Source: Lineus longissimus
Lineage: Eukaryota > Nemertea > Pilidiophora > Heteronemertea > Lineidae
Assembly: GCF_910592395.1 (NCBI RefSeq)
Contig: NC_088320.1
Span: forward strand, 8,744,001-8,808,000
DNA: 64,000 nt
Reading direction: 5' to 3'
Shown here: piece by piece, positions 9,800 to 22,028 of the stretch
Layout: every line of letters begins with the position of its first letter
Numbering within the stretch: the first letter of the stretch is position 1
Position numbers and translations under genes: made by a program
The notes under the pieces: model-generated
The model's input: the letters and a program-made list of their open reading frames with translations, nothing else
Databases searched by the model: none
What the model was told of the DNA's origin: nothing

Positions 9800-12700
9800 C
9801 TGAAATAATTCATTCTCGAATATCAAACCAAGTTCATATTTCATGAAACCGTTTCCAATCGGTTGAAAGGAAATTTCATGAGAGAGGCATTTAACTAATT
9901 ATGTCGCCACAAATGATCGGCATACGTAATTTGGACTACATGGGCTATTCAGAAATGGGACATCAGTTCTTAAGGGACGGTTGTTAGCCTGATGGTTTCA
10001 CTCAATACTGTACTAGAAGATGAAACTTCTATGTAAAAGTTTATACTAAAACGTTATGCCTACTGATAGCAGAAAATACCACAAATGTGAAGTAAAAAGT
10101 ATTTACTAGTTTTTATGCATGCCACCATTGGGCCATTTGAATAAAATATAGTATATACTTTCACTAACAGTTTACATTCTTGTACAATGTCCCATATGAA
10201 TAAAACGCTAGGAAAAACTAGCAACTTTTAGTGTTTACTTGTAGTTGAAACATTAGAAAATAACGATCCGTGTGAATAAAATCTATAGTATGCTACAAAC
10301 TTTGAAGTAAATACTTCCGATTTTCAAGGTAGCTCCAGAGCAGACTAGAACATCGGACTTGTCGCATACTGCGACAGTGCTACAAGTTGTCTTCGGCGCC
10401 TCTAACGGCTTACTCAGAAATTGTACAAAAGTGTGATAAAACCACAACCGCAATGCAGTCTTCGTTTTATTCTCGTCGAAGAATTAAGGCAAAAATGTAT
10501 CGAAATTGCCTACATTAATGGTGTGTCGAACCAAGATATTTGTAAAATAAGGAATTGCTGTGTCGAAATAAGTATGCCCAAACAGGAAAGAACGGTAAAG
10601 AAAGGCAAATTAACGCGAGTCTGTTACCGTGCAAAATGCGTTGTTGACACTGACGGGGCGCGCATTGCCTGTCATGCATTGCTCTCTGAACTAGATACCC
10701 GTCGCGTATGATGAAGTTGTCGATGCACATAATGCATATGTAGGGACAAGCCTCCATGTGGCCGCGTGTGATGAATATCTGAGCAGGTTGGGGGCACGGC
10801 TCAATGATTCGAAAAGCTCAAGTATTTGACGAGGGCTGCTAAAACTGGTACCTCATCAGTTCGGTCTAAGTCATCTGAAAATAATGGAGCTGGTTCTACT
10901 AGCTCATCGTCAAATTTCTCAGACTTGGCCAAAGAGAGACTCGAGATGCAGTGCCAAAGTAAAGCTTTCTGACCGTTTTATTAAACTTCACTTGTTTACC
11001 TGATCTTTCCATTTTTCTCATCATCACATCGCCTCAATAAACTGTTCAACAGAGCTCCGTATATGGGGAGATGAAAGTCGCTGCACGTCTGAACAACCTG
11101 CCAGACAAGAAATGGAATTATATAACCATCGAATGTATCTGATATGTTATATGATATCGAATTCGGTAATAATTCAGATGATCGAACACTCCTTAGCTGG
11201 AAATATCGATAGATTCCATGACGACACATTTAAATTGAACACCATGTATAATATCGTTCTCATTTTCAGCAGCATTTTTGATTACGGCAACTGCATGCCC
11301 TAATCCTCACTTACTACGGCACTGCTAGAATATAGTGTTTTCTATATAGATTTATTTCTATTTCCCAGTGTAAATCAGTACAGCATTTGAGAGATGATAG
11401 GCAGTTGAAGTATATGCCATTAGCTAAGTTACTAAATGGTAACAATTCAGTTGTTGGTGTCAAAGCATAAACTTCGCTAAAAAGCTAATTACTACATGGG
11501 GCTATCATTAACTGTGATGTGCATTTCGCCAACTCGCTATGCCACGACGCAACTGTGCTTGCCAGTCCGCAGGTCGACTGTTTAAAAATACTTTTTATTA
11601 TGATATAAATGTGTGGTAATCACTTTAATTGAAGATAATAACAAATAGAGGAAAGGAGCCAGCAAAAACTTGTATATTGTATACGAACAATTATTAGCTG
11701 AGAAATGTCTTACTAATTTTCAATCATCATTATCATTCGTTCGATACATCTAAGTAAGATTATTTTTGCCGACAAATCAGCATTCACAGTCTTAGTAAGA
11801 TTTGGCTGAGCAATAAATTTCTTAGAAATTAATTGGTAAGATTTAGGTACAGGGTAACACAGAAATTCTACCAATCAACTAGTTAAAGATGTTGGCTGCT
11901 TTCTGAAAATTCTGTATCAGTCTAGTTTGATGTTTTATCTTCATGTACCTCGGTATTTTTTTGTAAGTTTTTGTAGGCCACCCGATAACGGTTTACGGTA
12001 TATGCGGTATGAGGTCACAAAATATTTGGATAAATATATAAAACCTACCTCATGTCTGGAAATCTGACCTCCTTTTCCTTCATCCCGCTCTTGAAATATA
12101 AGCCTTAACTCGGTCAGTTCGGGTTGAAATTTTGCTTTCATGAATTGTTTCTCTAGCCTCTTAATCAGCTCTGCATCTCTCACATCCGGCAACACTGTCA
12201 CGGCGTTAGCTGTGTCCATGTGGTTTCGGGCATTCATAGCACGGACGCTATCACGGCCTGAACAAAATATGACATTTTATTTGCATATGTGAATGATAAA
12301 ATATTTCCTTCCACGTGGCCTTGATAAGCGCCTAGGCTGTGCTCAATGATTTGCTCTACCTCAGAATCAAGGCATGAATCGAGTTTCAAGAGTTTTGCTC
12401 GCTTACAAGTGTCTCAACAACGTTGGCCCTGATTATCTAAGCTTCCTCATCAATGTCTATTAGCCAGATCGACAGTGCGTATCTCCAACGGCCCTCTACG
12501 GTTGTGGACAGAGGAGCAGATTGGTTACCTTTAGATACCGGGCTTAGTCTTGCGCTGCCCCAGAAATTGGGAACCAACTCCTACGTTTTATTCGGGAAAG
12601 TTACATCCCGATCTCTTGGTGTTTTGTTTACACCTCATAGCCCAATTCAACAGAGGCCTTTGATCTTTATTGTCCTCATTTAGGCGCACACACCTACAAC

Positions 12701-15700
12701 TAGAAATTGGAATAAACCTAGCTATATTGTAGTCCATCTTACCGGAGTTCTGTTGAGTTTTCACTAAACACTTCCACAACTTCTCATAATCAATTCCCTG
12801 GTTATCCTCATATTTAGACACTAGCATCTGGAATGCTCGTGACGGCAACCTAAGGCCATTCTCCTTGAAAACAAGCTTTAATTCGTTTGAAGTTATGCGG
12901 GACTCAATGTTTCCGTCACGACGGAGGCCCATCTGGATTGCGCGTAATCTCTGGCGACTGCAGTCCTGCATAGGGTTCACTAGTTGTTGCATTAGTTCAA
13001 GCTCCATGTCAGTAGAAGGGCCATCTTCTTGCAGCAACATTCGTCCGTCTGTTGATGGTCGCATGGTAATTTCAGTCTCTTGAGGAGTCTTGAATCGTCC
13101 CGACTGCTTCAAGGGAAAATGCAGTCATCATGAAAAATGAAGTGTACATGAAACATAAATACCATAAAATCGTACTTAAGACATCACTTCTGTAGACCAG
13201 CCCACTTCATTCCTATGACATGATGGCTGCACATTAATAATCTATAATACAATCTGCTTTCTGATTGGTTTACCAACACAGATACCCCTATTGGTCATTG
13301 GCGTTGAACTTTATTGAACGCCAGCAATGTGACATTGGCCTCCGTGTTGTAAAGCTGGCCCTAGCTGCTTGTTGGAGTGTGGGTTACCTTGCGGTATTTA
13401 GACCTAAGTAGTACTCAGTATTGAAAATAGTGCAATTTTGAAATTATACCGACTAAATCGAGCTAAAGAAGAGAACCAGGAAGTTTGGAGTGATGTTATA
13501 GATCATGTAAACTTCCATCACACCTTTTCACCCATAATTACTGACCAGGCAGGCTTGGAACGTTCAGGTATCAAAACAAATACCTGTTGTAAATCCCAAA
13601 AAGGGAAAAGAATATGAGTAAACCACCTGATGAGGGACGGTTTCAGTGATAAAACGGTGCTTATTGAACTAAATATAAACTTAGGATCTAAATCAATTTG
13701 TACCACCCAGGAGGGCCATGCATTTTTCAAGCTAGCAAATTGTACGTACTGTAGTTATTATTATTATTATTAAAACATATTTTTAGGTGCCTTTATCAAC
13801 GAATTGCTCAAAGGCACCTTACAATCTAAGAAACAATGTGCTCAAAGTACTAAAATACAGCAATAAAACAATAAAACAATTTAGGACCACATGATTAAAA
13901 ACGGATTTAAAAATAGGCTAATTTAAAAAGATAGGTTTTCAAGGCCTTCTTGAAGATGCCCAGGTCAGCTGTCGATCGGATGGACAGAGGAAGTTCATTC
14001 CACAGCCTTTGGGCCGAAGCCCCAAAAGATCTCCCTCCACAGACCGTCCTATGGCGGGGGACCTTGAGTTTATACTCGCGTAGTCGCCAATAACCATACG
14101 TAGCGCTTACTTGGGTCACGTGACGCATTTAGATGTGGATTATCCTGTAATTGATGCTAACGTATACCACTATGAAATATCTAAAACCCGAGAATCAAAA
14201 CAAACTGCTGAAAATAGTGAGCCAATAAATACTAATGGGAATGATTTGGAACGTTCTTGTTTAAACAAAGAAGACAAAGAAGAGTTGAACAATTTACTGA
14301 ACGAGTTCAGGGACGTCTTTGCTGCAGATTGGACATAGTTAGGAGAGGCTAAAGGCGTTAAAGCGGAAATTTAACTTGAATCTGATCGAAGAGCTAATAC
14401 GATCAAGACAATACAGGTTACCCTAGTCATTACGTGAAATATTAGACCAGCGGATGAAACGAATGGAAGACGCTGGGATAATAAGGCAATGAAACTAACC
14501 ATTTTGCTCACCTGTTCTTCTCGTACCTAAAACCCAATCAGCCGAATAATTTTCGCGTTGTGGCCGACGTACGACGGGTCAACTCTAGGATTAAGATTGA
14601 CAGTTTTCCCCTCCCTCAAATACAGGAAGTTTTGAGTAGCATAGGCTCCCAAAATATATTCGCTTGCTCTGAAGAGACCAAGCCTTTTACCAGATCCAAT
14701 AAAAGAAAGTCGCCACCATTATTTGGCCTTGTGACACACAATAATCAGTATGAGTTCAACCGTCTTCCACAAGGATATATAAATTCAGCCCAGATCTTTA
14801 AAAGGATAATGACACAAATTCTACGAGGCCACGAGAATGCCCTCCTATACATGGATAATGTAATTTGGGGTGATACCTGGTTAGACGCATCTCAGAGACT
14901 TCTCTTTATAGACTGCGTACTGCAAACTAGAAACTGAACCCTCAAAATTTTCATTGGCCAGGGATAAGATAAAATTTCTCGGATTTTCCGCACAACTCAA
15001 GGAATAAATGCTGACTCTTCGGAAATATCAGCAATAGCAGATTTCCCTAGACCACAAACAATCAAAGAAGTACGTGCATTACTTGGCATCGCTTCCTAAG
15101 CAGGTTTTATCCTTTACCGCTTGAAATAAACTATGGAAACCAGAAACAGAGCCGTGTGAAGTATAATGAAAAACATCAGGCCCTCATCGGTAAAACCCGT
15201 GGGTAGGGAGTAAAATAAAGCAAGCTCTGGCCTACCGACTGAATCAAGAGCGCACAACCAGGAATAAAAGCAGCGTACGGAGTGTAATGCACACATGAAT
15301 ACATTCTATCCTCAGCACAAACTGAATTATACCGTATTAACCAAAAAGTTCACGGCTTTGAGAGTGTAATAAAGCAAGCATGCACTTTCCCGATACGGAC
15401 CTGATGAAACTGTACCACAATGTTGCGGGCAATGTAATGATGAAGTTCTGCCCTCACACCGACTACGTAAACACTGCAAAACCAGAGAACCCAGGGCGAG
15501 GGGAAAGTATTGAAACACGTTTTGGCCTCAGTCGTGTTGAATCAAACTGTGGAACGACGGCTTTTTATTGCAGTATGTTTGTTCTTCTTCTGGGTCATCA
15601 GTAAACCGAGTTCACGCCACCCCGCCATTGGGACACAACGTCATTTCCGTCGCAGTACAGGACCGAGGATCCCGGCACCATCAGACTGCAGAGGGACTCT

Positions 15701-16345
15701 TGCGCTGGATTCATTTTTTCGCCGGACAAGACTTTCATCGATTCCAGCCACCAGCTCCCGATGTAAATGACCCGCATACACTTTCGATCCGTTTGAAGGA
15801 TCAAACAAAACGCTTATCGATCACATTTGCATTAACTCTCCACTGCTTAAAACTTAAAACTAACTTACTTTTTTTTTCTTGCCACCGAAGGAAAACATTT
15901 GTATACAAGCTCTCGAACATGCCCACACGAGTGAATCAAAATTAATATTTATCACCATGAAAATTGTAAAACCCTTGATTTAAATTAACCTACGTAGCTT
16001 AGTGAGTAAGTTTGTCTCCACTACACAGGCAATTTTTCCTATATAAAATGTATATAAGTCTAATATATATACCCGTATATAAAATTTGTGTTTTATTAAT
16101 TTTATATGAAATTTATATAAAACTTATATAAATTTTACCCGCAAAATTTTGCCTGTGTAGCAGCAGGACATCTTTTCTCAAAGAAAACAACTTCTTACCG
16201 TGTGTTCAACAAGGTCATCCCCCAAAGATGATCTCGATGCATTCCCTAGGGAATGACCTCCTTTGTTCTGGATGCTCTTCTGTTTTTTCGCAGGTTTCGG
16301 CATTCCAATTGGCGAGATCTTGCACTCTTCAGAGCTACACTCTAC
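9568..16345 (-). CDS. C1orf87: C1orf87-like EF-hand protein, five exons seen (partial)
   Basis: Five minus-strand exons (16345-16199, 13103-12743, 12257-12049, 11097-11000, 9799-9568) all have GT...AG ends, and their phases fit in series (0, 1, 0, 2, 0), giving 349 residues without a stop. EF-hand loop 1 is DEGKGGQISRHE (residues 228-239), with G at position 3, so probably weak. Loop 2 is DDEKNGKISWPE (264-275), with D, E, N, G, I and E in canonical positions. An earlier helix pair around GIDYEKLWKCL (exon 2) looks like a degenerate hand. Order and motifs resemble vertebrate C1orf87, a poorly studied EF-hand protein; this is from memory, so another ciliary EF-hand protein remains possible. 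The first and last exons are missing: exon 1 here begins in phase 0 with no ATG, and exon 5 ends at a donor. Confidence 0.72.
11000..11097 (-). CDS. C1orf87: EF-hand gene, fourth exon seen
   Basis: A 98-bp exon between acceptor TTGTCTGGCAG and donor GATCAG|GTAAAC. It carries the helix between the two hands and the first eight loop residues of the canonical hand (DDEKNGKI). It supplies the phase that the flanking exons need, which is strong support. Confidence 0.72.
12049..12257 (-). CDS. C1orf87: EF-hand gene, third exon seen
   Basis: Acceptor ATTTTGTTCAG, donor CATGAG|GTAGGT. The exon ends exactly at the twelfth residue (E) of the first EF-hand loop. Confidence 0.72.
12743..13103 (-). CDS. 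C1orf87: EF-hand gene, second exon seen
   Basis: Acceptor GAAGCAG, donor CTCCG|GTAAGA. It encodes a linker (RFKTPQETEITMRPS), then a helical stretch and the degenerate EF-like pair ending GIDYEKLWKCLVKTQQ. It ends with one base of a split codon, completed by GC in the next exon. Confidence 0.72.
13754..14110 (-). mobile_element. LINE 3' end (CR1/L2-type), 5'-truncated
   Basis: The minus-strand ORF from about 14110 to 13907 has the terminal segment of non-LTR reverse transcriptase: GGRSFGASAQRLWNELP, then LSIRS and FKKALKTYLF. The 3' UTR has a stem-loop (GGTGCCTTTGAGCAA ... AAAGGCACC) and ends in an AATAAT microsatellite tail, as in CR1/L2-type LINEs that prime on short repeats. It lies in the largest EF-hand intron and is cut off against the gypsy fragment. 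Confidence 0.75.
14111..15118 (+). mobile_element. Ty3/gypsy retrotransposon fragment, decayed
   Basis: Two open stretches and intervening stop-broken sequence follow the order of a gypsy polymerase. A segment ending LLNEFRDVFAAD is upstream. Then come FRVV-type sequence degraded to VADVRRVNSRIKIDSFPLP, the block RLPQGYINSAQIFKRIM, and an active-site box in which the usual DD is altered (YMDN). Last is the connection segment ADFPRPQTIKEVRALLGIAS. No LTRs, integrase or protease were recognised, and the element is inactive. It sits in the EF-hand gene's intron, in the opposite orientation. Confidence 0.75.
16021..16160. mobile_element. AT-rich MITE with CTACACAGGC ends
   Basis: 140 bp with inverted termini CTACACAGGCAATTTT and AAAATTTTGCCTGTGTAG. 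The interior is almost only TATATAAA-type sequence. It ends 39 bp from a splice donor of the EF-hand gene, on its intron side. Confidence 0.6.
16199..16345 (-). CDS. C1orf87: EF-hand gene, first exon seen
   Basis: Acceptor TTTGTTTGCAG and donor ACACG|GTAAGA bound 49 whole codons. The peptide is polar and lysine-rich (PKPAKKQKSIQNKGG), probably disordered, as expected N-terminal to the EF-hands. Confidence 0.6.
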
Positions 16346-16399
16346 CTGCAAACAAATTGTTTGAAAAATCCAGTAGGAAAGTTTTGTAAATACTATCAC

Positions 16400-19300
16400 T
16401 AACGCTCATTTAAAGTTTACATAACATGACGAAAGACTTTAGATAACTTCATCGTTGTTAAAGCGACTTGTGTCATTAATTAACAGAAAATACATCATAG
16501 GCACTTATCACTGTTCCAACAACAAGCGCAGCTGGAGTTCCCGAAAGAATCTCCTTAAGGTTGGGGTTCACATACAGCCAGCACTTTTGATAAGCGGCGA
16601 TCAGCTGAACTTATGCTTACTTCACACCCTTTTCATGCATATTCCTTTCGTCGCTCAAATAAAAAAAATTATACTCTTTAAAAAAATTGTTTATTCAATG
16701 CGGTTTTTGGATTTCTTGATCGGTCAGTCAGAGATCGGCCTGTTAGGGTTCGATGCTCGTCTGCTTTAGTTTGCTCGCTGGCGCCATCTTTCCGTGTCAC
16801 TTATAACCATGTTTGGTTCAGGCCTGCATGTGCACTTGCACCAGCAGCCATGACCCGCTCCATCTAAACTTTACCATCTCCTCAAATTACACCTAAAACT
16901 ACGAATAAACCTTGGCCTCAGACGTTCAGTTTCATAACCTATAACTGCGTGCAGCAAACATTGCCAGCTTACTGTAGTAGTCGTGCATCAGATATCCTTC
17001 ACGGAATTTAGCTTTCTTTTCGATGAAAGACAGTGTCTTTCGTCGGAACTGATTGTGACAATAGTGAGGTTTCGCTATCCCGTTCCGAGAACTGATCCAC
17101 CGAGATTTTCTCGATCATGTTCCCGTTCCCGTTTAGACAAGAGTGAGGTTTTCCATCGTGTGCCTTTGTATTCTCTTAAAATCTAACAAAGTTATTTTCC
17201 CACAAACTGTCGTCCTTTTTCTCGCTTGTTCGATCCCCAACACGGCCCATTGGCCTGGTTTGCAATTGACCACAAGTGATCGAAAGTGACCACAGAATGT
17301 CCGATTAGCTACACTCCTAGAAAACAGGGTTCTTGAGAGGTGCTAGAGAGAACCTTCGGGTGATTGCTCCTAAGTGCAACTGACGTACCTGTAGGTTAGA
17401 TGTGCTGTGACTTAAAATAATATGAAATCATGAGACTCGGTGTGTGCAAACTACAACAAGAGGCCCAAGGACTTGGCGCTCAGCTGGTATGGTACCAGTA
17501 TACATGTAACACAATATGGTGGGCAAACTTCGAATGCAACGTGCCAAAAAGCAACCCGGCTATCAAACAGGGAGGCATTTGGATGTGAAAGTAACGTGAT
17601 CATAAGATTTATTGCAATACATGAATTAAGCTGTAACATTGCTTTTCAGTTGCTAAATCACCTGCAGTATCTATTCATCTTAAAAGCCAAGGGATTTTTA
17701 CTTCGAGGATCTTAGTTTTTTACCTGGGTCTTAGTTTTTTATTTCGAGATCTCATTTTTTTACTTTGAGGTCTTAGGTCTCAGATCTTAGTTTTATATAC
17801 ACCCGTATTAAAGAGGCTATTCGCATAAAACGTGCCAAACCAGCCCTCAACACCCAAAGGTCAGCTCAAGGCATGTCGTATTTCCTTAATATTTTCTTAA
17901 GTATTTACGTAGTAGTTTATATTTATGTACCCTATGTTTGTTCCAATAATTTTGCAGTCGCAATATGGTATTTGAATTCACCTGAGGAGGGTTCAAGTTG
18001 AACCGAAATCAATCGTGATATGTATATGGTGTGATATGAATATAGTTTCGTAGTAAATACCTCATCACGAAGATGAAGATTTCGACTTTTATTATTGGAT
18101 ATCTATGGCTCCTTTCATAAAACGGTTTATTTTATCAATAATTAACAAAATAAAATCTTTAAAAAAAAACTAGGGCAGCGATCATTCTCGCGGACTACCT
18201 GGTGATGCGGTAGCCTCTTTGCAAATCGAAAAATTATTTTCTTTTCCACATCCGCGTACTCCTTTTCAAAATGGTGGCAACTTATAGGCTACTCAAAGGC
18301 GTTGTAAGGAACGAATTAGCCGCCCCTTGTGTCCAGATTGGTCTACACGCAGCTTCAGGTTCAATCAGGAGAGCAGAATATGACTACGCAACTATGACGT
18401 CAGAATGCGTTTTTTCTAAATAATTCTTTTTTTTCTGGGACCAATTACATCCCCTGGCGGAAAAAATTAACTAATGCATTCTTTCCCTGGAAATTTTATA
18501 ATTTTAGCTACCTTTTAGACCCAAAGTGAACTCAATTCTTCCTCCAGTAAGCGAGATATGCCTTTTTAAACAAAGTCGTCTCGCACGCTGAATGTACAGC
18601 CCTGCTGACTTCGTCGGCTGAGCTAAAAAAAGACTCATCGATCACTAACCATATTGACCATTTCATTCACATCTTAATATCAGTTTCTTTTAAAAAAAGC
18701 TGTTCTATTTTTGCCAAAAAACTGCAGTCTGATGATGATGACACATTTGTGTATATCGCAAAGCCGGCATTTACAGGGTCGTCTGACATATTTTCTCAAA
18801 AAAGTCACGTGCGGCGGCCATTTTATGCCGAAGTAACCCACTCCGAGGGTCGCTAACTTCAGCCTGGCGCGAGATGAGGTGCAAGTGTCAAAAAGAACGC
18901 CCTATAGGCTTAATTTATCTTGTGATGCTTACCTCCACGGAATCATTACAACCGTTTATTAGCAGAGGAACAGACATCTCATCTCCTGACGGAGATTTGT
19001 CTCCGTTCATCACTAACGTCATGTTTTCTTCACGCGTCAATGATGTGGTAGTAATATTCATAATGCTCTGTAGTTCAAATCAGGCAAACTAATATAGATT
19101 GAAAATAGATCTCCCTCGTTGCCAGAAAAAAATGCAAGATTGTCCGATGTTGGGGTTTTGTTGACAAAACCGGAAATGTATGAAATAAAGGAGCCAGCCA
19201 AAGGATAAGATGACCTCATACTCCTATTAAGATTACCATCCTTGTTTAGTCACACGAGGGAGTCAATCATTAGCACCTGCTGGCCAGTCCAATGTTATGG

Positions 19301-20687
19301 TTTCAACTCTCAGTTTGTCCGGTTCGCCGTGTGATAGAGAAAGTGACTTCTAGAAGTTCCCTTTTAAAGAAGATACGAGTCAAAAATGTCATGTTGTTCA
19401 TTCTTAGTAGAATTGTATGGTAATCCTTCGAATGAAGCCGAAATGAGCACACACAAGAATAAAGTAGTAAGAAAATATATTTACATCCCAGAAGTACTCC
19501 TCAACACCCTAGTTTCGCTCTGCTATGGTGTGCATACTGTCTCTATCGATAAGACTCTGGTCACCAAGGACGCATAGCAAAGCTTTCTAGTCCAGCAACA
19601 TTACAAAAGCATCAAAGCAGAGCACAAAATCGCATCGAGTTAATCAAGCTTGGCACTTTATGTTCATTAATGAGAGTTGACAGAAATGCGATACACCTTT
19701 TTCACATCATTATTCCATATATTCAGTGCCATGGTGTAATGAATTATGGTTATCGGTCAAGGCGGTCGGTGATTGAAGCCACCTTGCTTTAATAAAGCGC
19801 TGATTAGGACTAGATTGGCACCGTTTTCATAAATTCTCAGAAATTTTGAGAAATAACCACAATCCGTATTTATTGCTGTTTCAAGAATATCTGAGAGATG
19901 AACGAAATCAAACATCTCTGCACCTTTAAGACAACCTACATAATATTTTTATTTTACATCTTTCGTAATATAAATCTCTCCTGTATATTTCGGCGACTGT
20001 GGCCGGAGTGTTTTACAAACAATTGAGACTTGTTGTTCCATTTTGAAGACATTCATATGAAGAACCAAACATCATATTAGAATATGCCCTGCAATGGCCA
20101 GCAGAAACAGCATTTTCTCCAAAATGTGAAATGAATGCGGACGAACAAATCTTACGTACGAACAGGAATGAACTACTCCTCGTGAGGAATAACGATGCAA
20201 GTTTTGATTTAATTCATGAAGAAACATGACAAAAACCATATTTTCAGAGACAGAAATACACCGTACAAAGATTGTCCCATCACCGCAGCGGGAAATGGTG
20301 GTCATGGAAACTCCGTCATTGTTATCATCGTTAACAGAGTACATGAATCTTGTGCTGGCATGTGCAATAAACCATGTCTTTGTGTGTTGCTTATTGATTT
20401 GGATTTGGAATAATATTTATCAGCTGGTTTGACCATCTAGGTCAATTAGTCGGGATAATATGGAAACGACTGCGATCGTGGCCAAGTATTGCACATGACA
20501 GAGCTATGAAAAATGCATGTGTATTGATAATAACAGAATTGTACTTTAAATTTAATAATGCCATCATAATTTAGAGTGCAGTTACCGTATTTCAGGTGGC
20601 ACAACACCGGTCAGTTGGCAAATAATATTTTGCCGGACATTCCAGGCGACACCAGGCCCCGGTTGCTCAAAGCACTGAAATAATGTT
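16400..20687. other. 4.3 kb without a recognised gene
   Basis: Only short ORFs without motifs. It holds one member of a dispersed repeat (17063), imperfect GATCTTAGTTTTTTAC-type tandem units (about 17703-17800), and a promoter-like cluster near 18806-18830: CACGTG followed by GGCGGCCATTTT, a YY1-type start motif in minus orientation. That cluster might mark the 5' end of the EF-hand gene, but no exon links them. Confidence 0.4.
17063..17155. repeat. dispersed repeat B, copy 1
   Basis: Matches 51234-51340 imperfectly. Shared words include AGTGAGGTTT, CTAT-CCGTTC and GATCCACCGAGATTTTCTCG followed by ATCA. The shared core is itself a palindrome (TGATCCACCGAGATTTTCTCGATCA region), so it can form a hairpin. 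No ends were defined. Confidence 0.6.
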
Positions 20688-20697
20688 ATCACTAACG

Positions 20698-22018
20698 CTG
20701 AAAGGGTGGATGTCGTCCTGGGTGCCGACAAATGGTACCCAGGTTCGAGATCGACTGGACAATAAGCACCCTGGGTGCCATTACACTAGACAAACAGCAC
20801 CAAACTTCTTTTTGCCTAGCTTACGGATCTTAGGGACGAGGACCTTTCTTGCAATCTCGTTTTATCTCGCGCTGTGGTACTTGCGGCATTAGCAGTGCGC
20901 GAAATAAAAAGAACAGATAAACAGAAAAAAAACGCGTTTAGGCCTATAGGTCCTTGAAAGCACATTTCGGATTGTAGGAGGGATATATTCAGAGAATGAA
21001 AAATTGTGTGATGACAAAATGAATGGATTTGCTGCGTTTTTTTCTTGACAATCAGTCGATATGTACACATGGTCATGGGCTAGGGAGCGTATGTCAACCT
21101 CCTCCAGGAACCAATGAAAATCCGTTATTATAATGAGGTAAACAATGACACGTGCTGGTCTTGTATACTATGGTGATATACACTATACAGCCGGCAGGGC
21201 TGGACTATCAAGGGCAACAGGGCAATTGGAGGACACTATGTTGTTTGGAGGACCATCTAAACTTGCTTTTTATGTTGTTTTTTTGCTCAGTCCCCCCCCC
21301 CCCCATTGTTCCAAATCCGAACACAACATCGATTAGTAGAGCCTACACACAGAGCACCGAGTGCAGTGTGACAGTACTGACACACATATGGATGGACATG
21401 ATATATGATGCGTGTCGGGATGATGATAGGCCTAGTGCTGTTGCTGGCATCTAGGCCCTTGAGGGGCCTAATTAGCGCTAGCAGCCGATTTAGGCCTACT
21501 AGCCTATACCTTGTTATCAACATCGAATAGACTAAAATGTAGCATTTAGCAGGATGTGATAACTTGATTATTCACCTTTTTGGCCTAAGCCGAACTCCAT
21601 TGTTTATTGTTTAATAACGGTTGTACAAGACACATGTGTCAAAGAGTCACATGTGTCACTCGCGGGTGAAGAATTTCATGCCATCGCCCTCCTGATGTAT
21701 GACGTCACAGTCATCGCTGCCTGAAGATGGCAAACTACAAGACTAGCACGTGTCATTGTTTACCTCATTATAATAACGGATTTTCATTGGTTCCTGGAGG
21801 AGGTTGACATACGCTCCCTAGCCCCATGTGATATGTACCACGGCGCGAGATAAAACGAAATTGCAAGAAAGGTCCTCGTCCCTAAGACCCGTAAGCCAGG
21901 CAAAAAGAAGCTGGGTGCTGTTTGTCTAGTGTAATGGCACCCAGGGTGCTTATTGTCCAGTCGATCTCGAACCTGGGTACCATTTGTCAGCACCCAGGAC
22001 GACATCCACCCTTTCAGC
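20698..22018. mobile_element. Mutator-like long-TIR element, 10-bp target duplication
   Basis: The direct repeat ATCACTAACG (20688-20697 and 22019-22028) flanks a 1.3-kb segment. Its ends are long inverted repeats starting CTGAAAGGGTGGATG: left arm 20698-21168, right arm 21736-22017. Arms agree closely over 280 bp, except that the left arm carries about 180 extra bases (20881-21060) between GTGGTAC and ATGTACA. Long TIRs with a 9-10-bp duplication fit a non-autonomous Mutator-like element. The 570-bp centre has a C14 run and no transposase. Confidence 0.75.
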
Positions 22019-22028
22019 ATCACTAACG

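Noticed and set aside
16740-16770. GGGTTCGATGC as a tRNA B box
   Set aside because: No A box at the right distance and no cloverleaf could be drawn by eye.
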